Of a DNA stretch of 64,000 nt, positions 34,497 to 45,879 are shown one piece after another. Numbering within the stretch: position 1 is the stretch's first letter; the number at the start of each line of letters is the position of its first letter. The DNA comes from Pteria penguin (Eukaryota; Mollusca; Bivalvia; Pterioida; Pteriidae): positions 51,884,167 to 51,948,166 of the forward strand of contig CM068586.1 of NCBI GenBank assembly GCA_035048485.1, read 5' to 3'. Both the position numbers and the translations under genes were made by a program. Under the pieces are notes generated by a model, which worked only from the letters and a program-made list of their open reading frames with translations, was not told where the DNA came from and made no database searches.

Positions 34497-34841
34497 GAGC
34501 CCGTGTGGCCAATTTGTTAAGGGTTTCTTCTTATGATCGAAAGGTCCAAGGTTCGAGTCCCGCCCTGGTTATTACGGTTATCTGTCTTTTGGATGAAACT
34601 GTGAAAACCGGTGCTCTGTGTCACGGTAGGCTTGGCGTGTAAAAGAACCCTCACTGCTTCGGGATAAGTCCGTTGCAAAGGTATGATTTTCTAAACAATG
34701 CAGCGGCATTTTCGCTAGCCGAGGCTCTAATCCGATTCTTTCTTCTCCCAGCTGCATTGGCTAGTGAAGATGTGCATCAGGCAGATGACGTCACCAAATA
34801 CATACAATAATCGTGTAGTGATATTAAACAAGAATCAATCA
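34497..34841 (+). mobile_element. SINE family 1 with exact 12-bp TSD and internal insertion
   Basis: Flanked by ATCTAGAGTATA at 34485-34496 and 34842-34853. The head has GTGTGGCCAATTTG and the B-box GGTTCGAGTCCC. Between the CCGTTGCAAAGGT block and the GCATCAGGCAGATG block lie about 80 extra bases that begin and end with a short inverted repeat (CAATGCAGC / GCTGCATTG). Confidence 0.88.
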
Positions 34842-35074
34842 ATCTAGAGTATATATCCCATTTTCCACTTTCTAACGTAATATTTATGAATTTGTTTTTC
34901 ATTTACACTTTGCATTCGCTTCATTCACAAATAATCAAATTTTCTGAAAGATGACATATACTTGTCCATATGATTAATGATAATTTAAAAAAAAAAAGAT
35001 AATTTAGAAACAGCACATGTTACCCAAAAAGTAATCGACTGAAAGTGCAACGGTATGATTTTCTTTTCGGTGAG

Positions 35075-35247
35075 TTGGTTGGTTGGTTGATTGTTGTTTC
35101 ACGTCGCTTTCAACAATATTTCAGTTATATCGCGACATGGAAGCAGGAGGTTACCAACCTCTTAAATAGTGGCGCAACCCGGGAATCGAACCCGGATCGT
35201 CGGCGCCGCAAGCCAAGCGCTTAACCACTACACCACACCTGCCCCCC
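35075..35247 (-). mobile_element. SINE family 2 with exact TSD
   Basis: Flanked by TTTTCGGTGAG at 35064-35074 and 35248-35258. On the minus strand the tRNA-like head is GTGGTGTAGTGGTTAAGCGC with the B-box GGGTTCGATTCCC; the body has GCGATATAACTGAAATATTG. A near-identical element is at 55352-55520. Confidence 0.9.
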
Positions 35248-35532
35248 TTTTCGGTGAGAGTAAATTGTCAATGTTTGTATCTAAGTATGATCTGTCATTT
35301 TAGAAACCCCAGTAAAATTCGTATAAATTACATTTAAAAGTATTTTCAAACTCCATGTAAATCGATCTTGTTTTGTGGTTATAACCAAATTTATATTTAT
35401 TGGACTGCACTTATTTTCTCGTGATTCATATTAAGCGGAGTAAGTGCTGATCTTCGTGTTTTAAAATTAATGATTTCGCTAACAAAATGTTTGTGACGAC
35501 ATTATGAAGGACAATCACAGATCACGCTAATT

Positions 35533-35806
35533 GATTGATTGATTGATTTTTGTTTAACGCCACACCACGAATATTTCACGTATATGGTGACGGCATCTGC
35601 CTGATGCGGGACATACAAATTTTGACCTTTGCAACGGACCCGCCCGAAGCAGTGAGGGATCTTTAACGTGCCATGCATACCACGACACGGGGCCTTGGTT
35701 TTTACTGTCTCATCCGAAAGACAGGACATCGGCATGACCAGAGCGGGACTCGAACGCCGACCTCCCGATCAGGAGTCCAGCGCGATACCACTAGGCCACG
35801 CCGGTT
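35533..35806 (-). mobile_element. SINE family 1 with exact 11-bp TSD
   Basis: Flanked by TCACGCTAATT at 35522-35532 and 35807-35817. Head on the minus strand: CCGGCGTGGCCTAGTGGTAT; the tail at the other end is (AATC)n. Confidence 0.9.
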
Positions 35807-36270
35807 TCACGCTAATTCATGAATATGTTAATACAGCGTATATCTAAAACCTTATCATCAACATTTTGGGTGAAAATTAGGTTGTGTACAAATACAGTAA
35901 TTAATTGTTCAAGATTGCATAAAGTGTGTCAAGGAAGGGACTTTTGGACAGATGGACACGTGACCGAACATCGTCCTTTACATGATTATTCGAACTGGCG
36001 TGTTCTTTAAACGGCGAGACTACTTTTCATACGTGGTCTGTTTAGGAAAAAAAATGCTGAAGATAATACGAACAAAACAAATAATGATAATAATAATAAT
36101 AATAAATAGAAATTATAATATACGTATATTTGACGTTATGCCTCGACAATTGTTTTATTCACGTGACATCTTGTTGTGAATGAAATGCTACTACACTGAG
36201 ACTCTGAGTGCGGCATGCCTTTCAAGAGTCGTTTCGCCGTTTTAAGGGACTGATCAGTCGAATACGTGTA

Positions 36271-37622
36271 CGAGGGGGTGTTCCGAAATTATTGTTACTT
36301 GCGCAATATCTCGTGGAAATAGTGCTAAATGAGCTTAAAACTACCCCATGGCGATAGCGTGATATCTGAAGCGTGGTATAGGTAAATTTCTCGCTCACAA
36401 TTACACTGACCTTGGTGCTGTGTACATTGTTTTGTAGCGTACTCGTTACACTCTATATAAATATGGTTGGCAAGAGAGCTGAAAACGTAATTGAAATTAG
36501 GGCCTATATCAAAGGTAGGTCTCTACTTGGCTTAAAGGCGGTAGATATTCATCGTGAGGTGTGTGATATTTATGGGAAGGGTCAAATGTCATATATGACT
36601 ATTTGTAGGTGGGTTGCTCGATTTAAGTCGGGACACCAGCAGCTGAAAGATGCTGCTCACACAGGTCGCCCTGCAACAACAACAACAAAGCATAACATTG
36701 AACGAATTCGACAAATCCTTGAAAAAGATGCAAGGTACACTGTCAGGCAGTTAGCTAAAATGACAGGCTTGTCTTTAGCACGTATTCACTGTATTTTAAA
36801 GAAACATCTTAAGCTGGGCAAGATCAATGCCAGGTGGATGCCCCATTTACTAACTGACGACCAAAAGAGGTCCCGGTTTGACAAGGCCAAATCCTTATTG
36901 AAGAAATACCCAAAATACAGCAAAAAGGCTTTTGATAATTTGGTCACAGGTGATGAAACATGGGTGTATTTTTTCGAGCCCAAAAGAAAATGCTCTAATC
37001 GAATCTGGGCAAACAAAAACGCAGGCGCCCTAGCATTGCTAAAAGAATACGCACCGTGAGGAAGGTTTTGTATGTCATATTCTTTGATAACAAGGGTCCA
37101 ATCATGCAAATCCCTGTTCCGAAAGGCAAAACTGTCACAGCAAAGTATTATAGAGACGTTGTACTTCGAAAACTGAAGAAAGTCTACAAACGCCGCCGCC
37201 CACATACAGATTTGAAGTACCTCAGTCTCTTGCATGACAATGCGCCAGCACACAAGGCGCGTATTGTAACGGAGTTTTTGAAGGCAGAAAAGGTCACTGT
37301 CCTCCCCCACCCTGCATTTTCACCAGACTTGACCCCCTGTGACTTTTTCTTGTTCCCCAAACTAAAATTTCACCTATCTGGAAAAAAATATAAATCAAGA
37401 AATGCCCTTGGCTCTGCCATTCACCAGTATCTTATGAGTATACCAATTCAAGAGTACGAAAACTGTTTCCAAAAGTGGATTGATCGGTTGAAACGATGCA
37501 TAAATGCAGAGGGGGGGGGGGGGGGGGGGGTTAATTCGAAGGACAGGGCAAAGTAAAATGATCACAATTACTTCTATCAAAAAGAAATCGCCAAAGTAAC
37601 AATAACTTCGGAACATCCCTCG
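36271..37622 (+). mobile_element. Mariner-family DNA transposon, 1352 bp
   Basis: Terminal inverted repeats of about 29 bp: left CGAGGGGGTGTTCCGAAATT, right (reverse complement) CGAGGGATGTTCCGAAGTTA. The target TA is at 36269-36270 and 37623-37624. It holds one transposase gene (36463-37556). Confidence 0.92.
36463..37556 (+). pseudogene. Mariner transposase, one frameshift
   Basis: The N-terminal helix-turn-helix part begins MVGKRAENVIEIRAYIKGRS, with a second DNA-binding helix near YTVRQLAKMTGLSLARIHCI. Catalytic residues: first D in TGDETW, second D in LLHDNAPAH, third D in LTPCDFFLFP, 34 residues after the second, i.e. the DD34D spacing of mariners. A 1-nt shift near 37020 breaks the frame (IWANKNA in the first frame, RRPSIAKRIRTVRKV in the next). 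Everything else is open, so the copy is young. The C-terminus is distorted by a 19-G run at 37511-37530. It cuts and pastes its own ends at TA sites; this copy could be mobilised only in trans. Confidence 0.88.
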
Positions 37623-37624
37623 TA

Positions 37625-38235
37625 TGTTTTGCAAGTGTATGAAATAATAACTTACATTATTACCCAGCGACATAATTCAAGAGAACTAGTAACGTTCTGA
37701 TACACATATGCATATTTTAAACGTTGTTGTTATTTTTGAAAATCACGAATGAAATCACGATGCCAAATGCTATATGTTTGTGATGAGGGTTCCTAATCAC
37801 TGAATATGTGAAACATGTTAAACAAATCATCCTTCTATTAAATATATATATTCAGTAATAACTGAGAGGGGCTGACCATAAGTCCAGACCCCTCTATAAT
37901 TACGATCCTCACTTCTGTTCTGGATCCGCTGATGTCTTTGATGTGAATGCTTTTAACTTGATCCAGTGACCATATGCATAATAGGTTAAAGACAAACAAA
38001 AAGGTGAAATAGTAAAGACTTTTTCCCAAAATAGCCCCCCCTCCCCCAAAAAAAAAAAAAATCTGCCTAGTAAATAGATTTTCTCCCGAGATAAAAAGTA
38101 TACAAGTATTTAAGAAAATTTGGCAGGAGGAGGCAAAGAATATATGGAAGGGGGAATGAGATGGAATGGTGAGACACATCCCATATGTCCACCAGACTTC
38201 CATAGAAACTTGTATTTCAATGCTATACATAAAAT
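37625..38235. other. Unassigned stretch inside the hairpin-ended region
   Basis: The 150-aa minus frame (37838-38290) runs into the terminal repeat and shows no domain. A C-run and A-run at 38034-38061. Confidence 0.4.
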
Positions 38236-38239
38236 TAAA

Positions 38240-38403
38240 AATCGTTAAAAATGACCCCATGGGGAGTTGAAATTTAACGGCGAGCGTCAATTTTCAACGA
38301 TTTTGGGCCAAATTTAGCGTTAAAACTGACCCACGTGTCAGTTTTTAATGATAAAAACTGACCTGCGGATCAGTTTTCAATGGGGTCATTTTCTAATGTT
38401 ACA
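38240..38403 (-). repeat. Hairpin-rich terminal segment, right end (inverted)
   Basis: The reverse complement starts TGTAACATTAGAAAATGACC and holds CATTGAAAACTGA and AAAAACTGACACGTGGGTCA, matching 32071-32160. Together they bound a 6333-bp interval. Confidence 0.72.
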
Positions 38404-38409
38404 TTGGCA

Positions 38410-39160
38410 CCATAAACTGAGAAAACACATAATTTCAAATTCGTCTGTTCAGTAATGAATTAATAACTAGGATTTTGATTTTATTGAGTTTTATTCTATC
38501 GGTAACTAGAACAAGCGTAGCTTTAAAAAAAAACAGGTTGCAATCGGAATAGCATTAAATATTCAAGATGTCGGTCACAAAGTCAAATGGTTTTATGTTA
38601 ACAGGAATTACTAGTTTTTGAAATTCATTTTTAAAAAAGTTAGATCCTTTTATAGAATTATTTTTCTGATGCAGCCATCTGTTTTGCGCAGTTGTTAATT
38701 TTCCCGCCAAAATATGTAAAGCCACGCCCCATTTTTTCCTTACTAGGAAATTAGTCGCGCCTTATTTCCTTTTTGAGGAAAATGTCTCGGATATTATTGT
38801 TAATATTCGGAAATAAGTAGTTTTTGTAGAAAACATATCACTTTTTTAAGAAAAAATATGATCATTTTCATATGATTTATTTCTAAAAATGTGCTAATAT
38901 TGCATCTTAATACTAAATTATTACCCAACATGCCACGCTAATGGAGTTTGCACATGCGCTCTCAAAGCGAATTTGCCATCTTGGCCGATTGCAATTAAAC
39001 CATTCTGCATGACAATTTATTGAACGTTTGATAATGGAATAAATTAAAATGAAATAATTGACTTAAGTATTTTCTCATTTTATGGAGTCAAACCCAGCTG
39101 ATGTTTGATTCTTGTTTGGATTACATATATTCAAATTAATTATTAGAGCAGTATCTTTTT
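38410..39160. other. Unassigned AT-rich stretch
   Basis: No gene and no repeat match. Confidence 0.45.
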
Positions 39161-39164
39161 GTTT

Positions 39165-39600
39165 TTGTTGTTAATTGTTGTTGATGATAATGATTTCTTT
39201 AGGGCATAATGTGTTGTGCTTTGTAGCTGTTGAAGTTGTTAGTTTCACGTAAGGCATATCGTGTAATGGTTTGTTGAACACTGTTTTATGTATGCCATAT
39301 TGTGAAGTGACTTGTTGTTTCATGTATGCCATTGTGAAGTGATTTGTTGTTGTTTCATGAGGGGCATATTGTGTAATACGTTGTTCATGTTGTTGTTTAA
39401 TGCATGACATACTGTGTAGTGATTTGATGTTGTTGTTTTATGTAGGGCATATTGTTTAGTGATTTGTTGTTGATGATATTTCATGAGGGTAATCTTGTGT
39501 AGTTGTTTGTCTTTGTTGTTTCAAGAAGGACATCACATGTAGGGCTTTGTTGTTGTTGTTTCTCAAAGGGCATCTTGTGAAGTAACTAAATTTGAGTAGT
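39165..39600 (+). repeat. Degenerate tandem repeat, about 45 bp
   Basis: Repeated blocks of TTGTTGTTGTTTCATGAGGG-like, GGCATATTGTGTAGTGATTT-like sequence, about nine loosely conserved units. Confidence 0.65.
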
Positions 39601-39689
39601 TGATTTCATAACTCCACTTTCTCTTTTTCTTTCAAACAAGTGCATTATTAAAAGAGGCGTTAACACATTTCTTTTTTTATATTTTATAC

Positions 39690-39890
39690 CTAACAAGAGC
39701 AATGCCTAGCGTGACATATTACTCTCTTCCCTTAGTTTGAAGGAGAGAATTTTGAAAGTATGGAAACATTCCCCCCACCTTAAACTGCTAAATCCCCAAT
39801 AGTTCATTCTGTATCTTGCCTACACGGTTTTCTAAGCAATCAGTACTACGACCTTCACCTTTGACCTTGAAAAAATATAAGCGTCTTTAT
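39690..39890 (+). repeat. Dispersed repeat flanking the 28-bp minisatellite
   Basis: GCAATGCCTAGCGTGACATA and AAGTATGGAAACATTCCCC are shared with 63250-63330, next to the other minisatellite. TTGACCTTGAAAAA and ATAAGCGTCTTTATCTTG return at 41835-41865. Confidence 0.7.
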
Positions 39891-39892
39891 CT

Positions 39893-41320
39893 TGCATGAG
39901 GAGTAAGTGTACCAAGCCTTGACATGAGGAGTAAGTGTACCAAGTCTTGACATGCGGAGTAAGTGTACCAAGTCTTGGCATGAGGAGTAAGTGTACCAAG
40001 TCTTGGCATGAGGAATAAGTGTACCAAGTCTTGGCATGAGGAGTAAGTGTACCAAGTCTTGGCATGAAAAGTAAGTGTACCAAGTCTTGGCATGAGGAGT
40101 AAGTGTACCAAGTCTTGGCATGAAAAGTATATGTACCAAATCTTGGCATGAAAAGTAAGTGTACCAAGTCTTGGCATGAAAAGTAAGTGTACCAAGTCTT
40201 GGCATGTGGAGTAAGTGTACCAAGTCTTGGCATGAGGAGTAAGTGTACCAAGTCTTGGCATGAGGAATAAGTGTACCAAGTCTTGGCATGAGGAGTACGT
40301 GTACCAAGTCTTGGCATGAGGAGTAAGTGTACCAAGTCTTGGCATGAAAAGTAAGTGTACCAAGTCTTGGCATGAGGAGTAAGTGTACCAAGTCTTGGCA
40401 TGAGGAGTAAGTGTCCTAAGTCTTGGCATGAGGAGTATGTGTACCAAGTTTTGGCATGAGGAGTAAGTGTACCAAGTCTTGGCATGAGGAGTAAGTGTCC
40501 TAAGCCTTGGCATGAAAAGAAAGTGTACCAAGTTTTGGCATGAGGAGTAAGTGTACCAAGCCTTGGCATGAGGAGTAAGTTTCCTAAGCCTTGGCATGAA
40601 AAGTAAGTGTACCAAGTCTTGGCATGAGGAGTAAGTGTACCAAGTCTTGGCATGAAAAGTAAGTGTACCAAGTCTTGGCATGAAAAGTAAGTGTACCAAG
40701 TCTTGGCATGAACAGTAAGTGTACCAAGTCTTGGCATGAGGAGTAAGTGTACCAAGTCTTGGCATGAGGAGTAAGTGTACCAAGTCTTGGCATGAGGAAT
40801 AAGTGTACCAAGTCTTGGCATGAGGAGTACGTGTACCAAGTCTTGGCATGAGGAGTAAGTGTACCAAGTCTTGGCATGAAAAGTAAGTGTACCAAGTCTT
40901 GGCATGAGGAGTAAGTGTACCAAGTCTTGGCATGAAAAGTATATGTACCAAATCTTGGCATGAAAAGTAAGTGTACCAAGTCTTGGCATGAAAAGTAAGT
41001 GTACCAAGTCTTGGCATGTGGAGTAAGTGTACCAAGTCTTGGCATGAGGAGTAAGTGTACCAAGTCTTGGCATGAGGAATAAGTGTACCAAGTCTTGGCA
41101 TGAGGAGTACGTGTACCAAGTCTTGGCATGAGGAGTAAGTGTACCAAGTCTTGGCATGAAAAGTAAGTGTACCAAGTCTTGGCATGAGGAGTAAGTGTAC
41201 CAAGTCTTGGCATGAGGAGTAAGTGTACCAAGTCTTGGCATGAGGAGTATGTGTACCAAGTCTTGGCATGAGGAGTAAGTATATCAAGTCTTGGCATGAG
41301 GAGTAAATATACCAAGTATG
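39893..41320 (-). repeat. 28-bp minisatellite, about 51 units, with higher-order repeat
   Basis: Unit: GGCATGAGGAGTAAGTGTAC followed by CAAGTCTT. Variants differ at a few positions (GAGGAG, GAAAAG, GTGGAG, GAACAG; ACGTGTACC; GTCCTAAG). A distinctive run of variants around 40126-40390 reappears 812 bp later (29 units) at 40938-41200; a marker variant (TACGTGTACC) is at 40297, 40829 and 41109. As 28 is not a multiple of 3 and the unit has no stop on the minus strand, all three minus frames are open (475, 466 and 250 codons), each with the same 28-residue period (MPRLGTLTPHAKTWYTYSSC...). I regard these frames as by-products. Confidence 0.95.
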
Positions 41321-41324
41321 ACAG

Positions 41325-41990
41325 TTCTAGCCCCAACGGTTTGATTTGTATCCTGTCTACAAGGGTTTCCTACCAGGTCAAAGAACAGTAATTAACAAAG
41401 AGTCGTGATTGGCTTCTTGTGGTGTAGGGAGAGAGAGACTACTGTTTCATTGTATCAGGAGCTGTGATGAAATTATTTGATCAATCTATAAGTAAAGATT
41501 GATTCTGCTGTAAAATCATGAATTTTTATCTCATTTCGCTAATGTAAAACTTCTATAACCTTAAAAGTGGTAGTTGTTTACATTTGAATTTTGGCCAGTC
41601 TTGGGGGGTGACCCCTTTCCAGCTTGATTTTAAGGTGGATAACCTGTATTAAACTGTTAAAATTCTGATAGAGGACGGTCTGACAAACATTTGTTATATG
41701 GATTGTATATAGCTAAAATGTAGGATGTTATGGAAATCTTGCTGGAAGTTTGGTAATTTAACATGGGACCCTATGGGAAATGGAATTACTATGCTTTGAC
41801 CTACCAAGTAGAACTTGACATCTGACCTTTGGCTTTGAAAAACAATAAGCGTCTTTATCTTGGCATAAGGAGTAAAGGAACCAAGTTTGACAGTCTTAGC
41901 CCCAATGGTTTGGTCTGTATCCTGCTTACAAGATCAGACAGACGGAAAAAGACGGGACGTATGAAAATTAAATCATTCCCCAGACCGTAC
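41325..41990 (+). repeat. Right flank of the minisatellite (dispersed repeat)
   Basis: It has GGTTTGATTTGTATCCTG and, at 41855-41935, CTTTATCTTGGCATAAGGAG then GAACCAAGTTTGACAG: a single diverged unit of the minisatellite in its ancestral setting. Confidence 0.65.
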
Positions 41991-42159
41991 TGATTTATAT
42001 ATCTAAAGTTTGTATCCGATTGTCATGTTGTGAAACGGATGAAAGTAAGAAAATCAGCACCGTGGATATGACTTTTCTACACACGTGTATTACACAGTTT
42101 AAACCATGTGGACACGTGTGCTATATAACACAGTATATCTATATTGGAATGGAGAGTAA

Positions 42160-42415
42160 GACGATGTGGCCTAGTGAATAAGGTGCTGGGCTCTTGAACC
42201 GGAGGTTCCAAGTTCGACTCCTGCATTTGGCGCACTGGTATCCTGTCTTTCCGATATTACAGTAAAAACCGAGGTCCATTGTCACGGCAGGCGTGGCACG
42301 TAAAAGATCCCTCACTCCTTCGAGCGGTCTGTTGCAAAGGTATACATTTCTATACGATGCGCCAGGCAGATGCCGTCACCATATACGTGAAATAATCGTG
42401 AATGAAAATCAATAA
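42160..42415 (+). repeat. tRNA-derived SINE, family 1
   Basis: GATGTGGCCTAGTGAATAAG, B-box AAGTTCGACTCC, GGCACGTAAAAGATCCCTCA, tail ATATACGTGAAATAATCGTG. Confidence 0.82.
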
Positions 42416-42417
42416 TC

Positions 42418-42650
42418 GAATGCCGCCAGTGACTCGTCGGTTTTCTGTCTTTATAATGCGGCAGTCAAAGCCGAGTACCAATGTCGCTGTAAACGTAGCA
42501 TGTAATGTATCTCTCATTGCTTCAGATTTATCTGTGGCATCAAAGATGTTTTGTTGAATTATACTTCCCACGTTGCACAGGTCTAGCATTACATGAGGCA
42601 GGAGTCATCCTGTAAGAGCAGTGGCCTTTGTGTGACGTAAAACAGGAATC
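42418..42650 (+). repeat. Decayed second SINE copy
   Basis: GTCGGTTTTCTGTCTT, CGGCAGTCAAAGCCGAG and TCTCTCATTGCTTCAG line up with the body of family 1. The tRNA head is lost. Confidence 0.5.
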
Positions 42651-42654
42651 AAGC

Positions 42655-43240
42655 AAACAAAATTATTAGGATCGCTTAAGTTCATGCACACGTCTCGCCC
42701 AATAGCTGGATATTCCTGACAGTGGACCATAGATACCCGAGGACAGGCGTAATGGTAGCCCACAAGTAGGTCATCGATTTGAACGCTGTCGTTGTGTAGA
42801 TAATAGACATCTTCAGTATGTGGCGACATTGCACTCGATATCGTATTAACATGATAAACTTGAGGGATTGTATCAAAAGTACTACCGATGTATGGAGATT
42901 TTACAGTATCATATTGCCAGCGAAAATGAAGACAGTCCCAAGTAATATTACGAAAGAAAAAACTGATTCACTAGTGTTTTCTCTCCCCAGAAAGATTCTG
43001 GGTCCTACAGATTAAGGGCGGTGGTAGTTAGAATGTGAGAAATGTTTCGTGCTGTGAGACGTCGATTTTTGGTTTCATTATCTTGGAAGGTGTACAGTAA
43101 CTTTTTTTATAAGTAGATTTAATAGTTGAAAAAAACTCCAAGCTTCCATATGAAGTTCAATTTTAGAATACATACTATCATGGGCTAGGGAACGGTAAGA
43201 TTATCCGCCCGTGGCAATAAACGAGCGTCAGCACACGAAG
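42655..43240. other. Unassigned stretch
   Basis: Overlapping short frames on both strands (42605-42876 minus, 42818-43015 plus); no domain recognised. Confidence 0.4.
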
Positions 43241-43244
43241 GATT

Positions 43245-44180
<936 letters not shown>

Positions 44181-44314
44181 AATCTTCAAACTAAATCCAG
44201 TTCTAGCTTTATACTTTGAAATTCTGAATTTAATTATACTGCGATGCTCATTGTACATTTTTTTTTTTTTTTGATAATTTTATGCGGAGTCCACAATTAT
44301 TTTATTTGTTTTGA

Positions 44315-44390
44315 GTTTGTTACTCAATTAACCGTACTAAGTCGGTATCGCATCTGTTGTACAATCGATATTTGTGGATCCAGTGAGATG
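44315..44390 (+). repeat. Naiad tail end fragment
   Basis: ACCGTACTAAGTCGGTATCG and TTGTACAATCGATATTTGTG match 9550-9600. Confidence 0.55.
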
Positions 44391-44394
44391 TTGT

Positions 44395-45845
44395 GGGTAA
44401 ATTTCTGAAAGTAGAATTTGTTCTTACTTAATAACGACAGATACATATTCAATGTCACTAATTTTCGTTCACTTGGCCTTTATCGAGTGGTTAAAACGAG
44501 ATAATGTGTGTTTCTGTTTTTATTATAATCAGTGGGCTCCCTTTTGGAAGTGTAAGAATGCTTTCTGGTAAGGTCTGAATAACGTCATAGTACTAGGTCT
44601 CCAACTCGCGTACCATGCTTTGCAGCTGATATATAATCAACTCAAAATTACGATATTTTGTACAACGACTTGTCTAACATTTTAGTAAGTGACAGATGAA
44701 CGTCCGGTTGCCAAGCTGGCTTCTTTGAATCCCATATTAGGCATTATATTGGATTGTAGTAAGTCATAACATGAGTAATAAGAAACTTTATTTGACTTTA
44801 CATTTAGAATAGTAAATGAATAATATTTTCATTTCGATTTATGAATTTAATTCGATTCACGATTACAGGTCAGAAGAAATTCGGATCTTTTGCTTCTTTC
44901 AGTACAGCATTAGTCATTACTTTGAATATTTCTTCTTAACAGTATCGCACAATGTGTGAAATGTTAAAAAACTGATGGTGGTAGCCTAAATTTAAAATCT
45001 GGATCAAAAAGATGTCAATTTTATGTCAGACAACACCCCTCTGATGGTGCACCGTACATATCATCGTCATATGTACTTCAAAGTCTTTTTCTTCTTCCGT
45101 TACGAAGTATACTTATTCTCAAAGTTGCCATGATGTCACTGTCTACATTGTTCTATGTAGATGTCGAAGGAGTATGATAAGAATCCTTAGCCCAAGCATC
45201 CTACACAGACTCCTCAACGGACATCTACATAGAACAATATACCTTGGGGTATAACTTGGGTTTTATCGTAAGTGAGAATACAACTTTAACTTCTTCTGTA
45301 TCATTATCAGTTCTGAAGAGTGTTGCTTATAAAACGTGATCAGGGGTTTTATATCTGTAAAACATGTGTTCAAAATCTACACGTTTGTGATAAAATATTT
45401 TAATCACTCCTTTTTACCAAAATTCCTCAAGGAATACGCATGGTCTCTATGATAACGTCCAATGCTTTACCCCATGCAAATGTTCTGAGTGCCCATTAAC
45501 AAATACCCAGATGTCAGACTTCACGAATAAGTTGAGGGGTATACTTCATTCAAACCCTTTAGAACAAGCAATTCCAGTCAGAATTTTTCACCCATTGATA
45601 TGTACAGTACAGCAGGGATGAATTTAGTGCACACTGTAATATGCCAGATAAGTTTCCCACTTGAAATGACCTGCTCATCAGGAAAAATAGAGTAATAGAC
45701 CTCTTCACTATAACTGCAGAGCTGTAACATTGGACAGCAAAATCAATAGCATTCCCTCCAATTCGATCAAAATGACATCATATGACATTATAACATAAGA
45801 AAATTTTCAGGTAACGTTAATCAGTTTGCAATCCAACGCTACAGC
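44395..45845. other. Unassigned stretch with one inverted repeat
   Basis: An inverted repeat at about 45150-45240: ACATTGTTCTATGTAGATGT and GGAGT at left, ACTCC and ACATCTACATAGAACAAT at right. Nothing else recognised. Confidence 0.45.
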
Positions 45846-45879
45846 TCCACATTTATTGTGAAGAGGTCTATGAAGCTCT

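Noticed and set aside
35160..35247. A possible functional tRNA gene (minus)
   Set aside because: It has good A and B boxes, but the same sequence with a SINE body and TSD recurs at 55.4 kb, so it is a SINE head. A complete cloverleaf with a closed acceptor stem was not found.
32071..38403. An LTR retrotransposon at 32-38 kb
   Set aside because: The end repeats are inverted, not direct, and no gag/pol or primer-binding site is present.
39893..41320. CRISPR-like array
   Set aside because: The repeats are directly adjacent without unique spacers and the context is eukaryotic.
39832..41336. Long minus-strand frames of 475, 466, 250 and 178 codons
   Set aside because: They are open only because the 28-bp repeat unit contains no stop in that direction; all frames give the same cycle, with no start context or domain.
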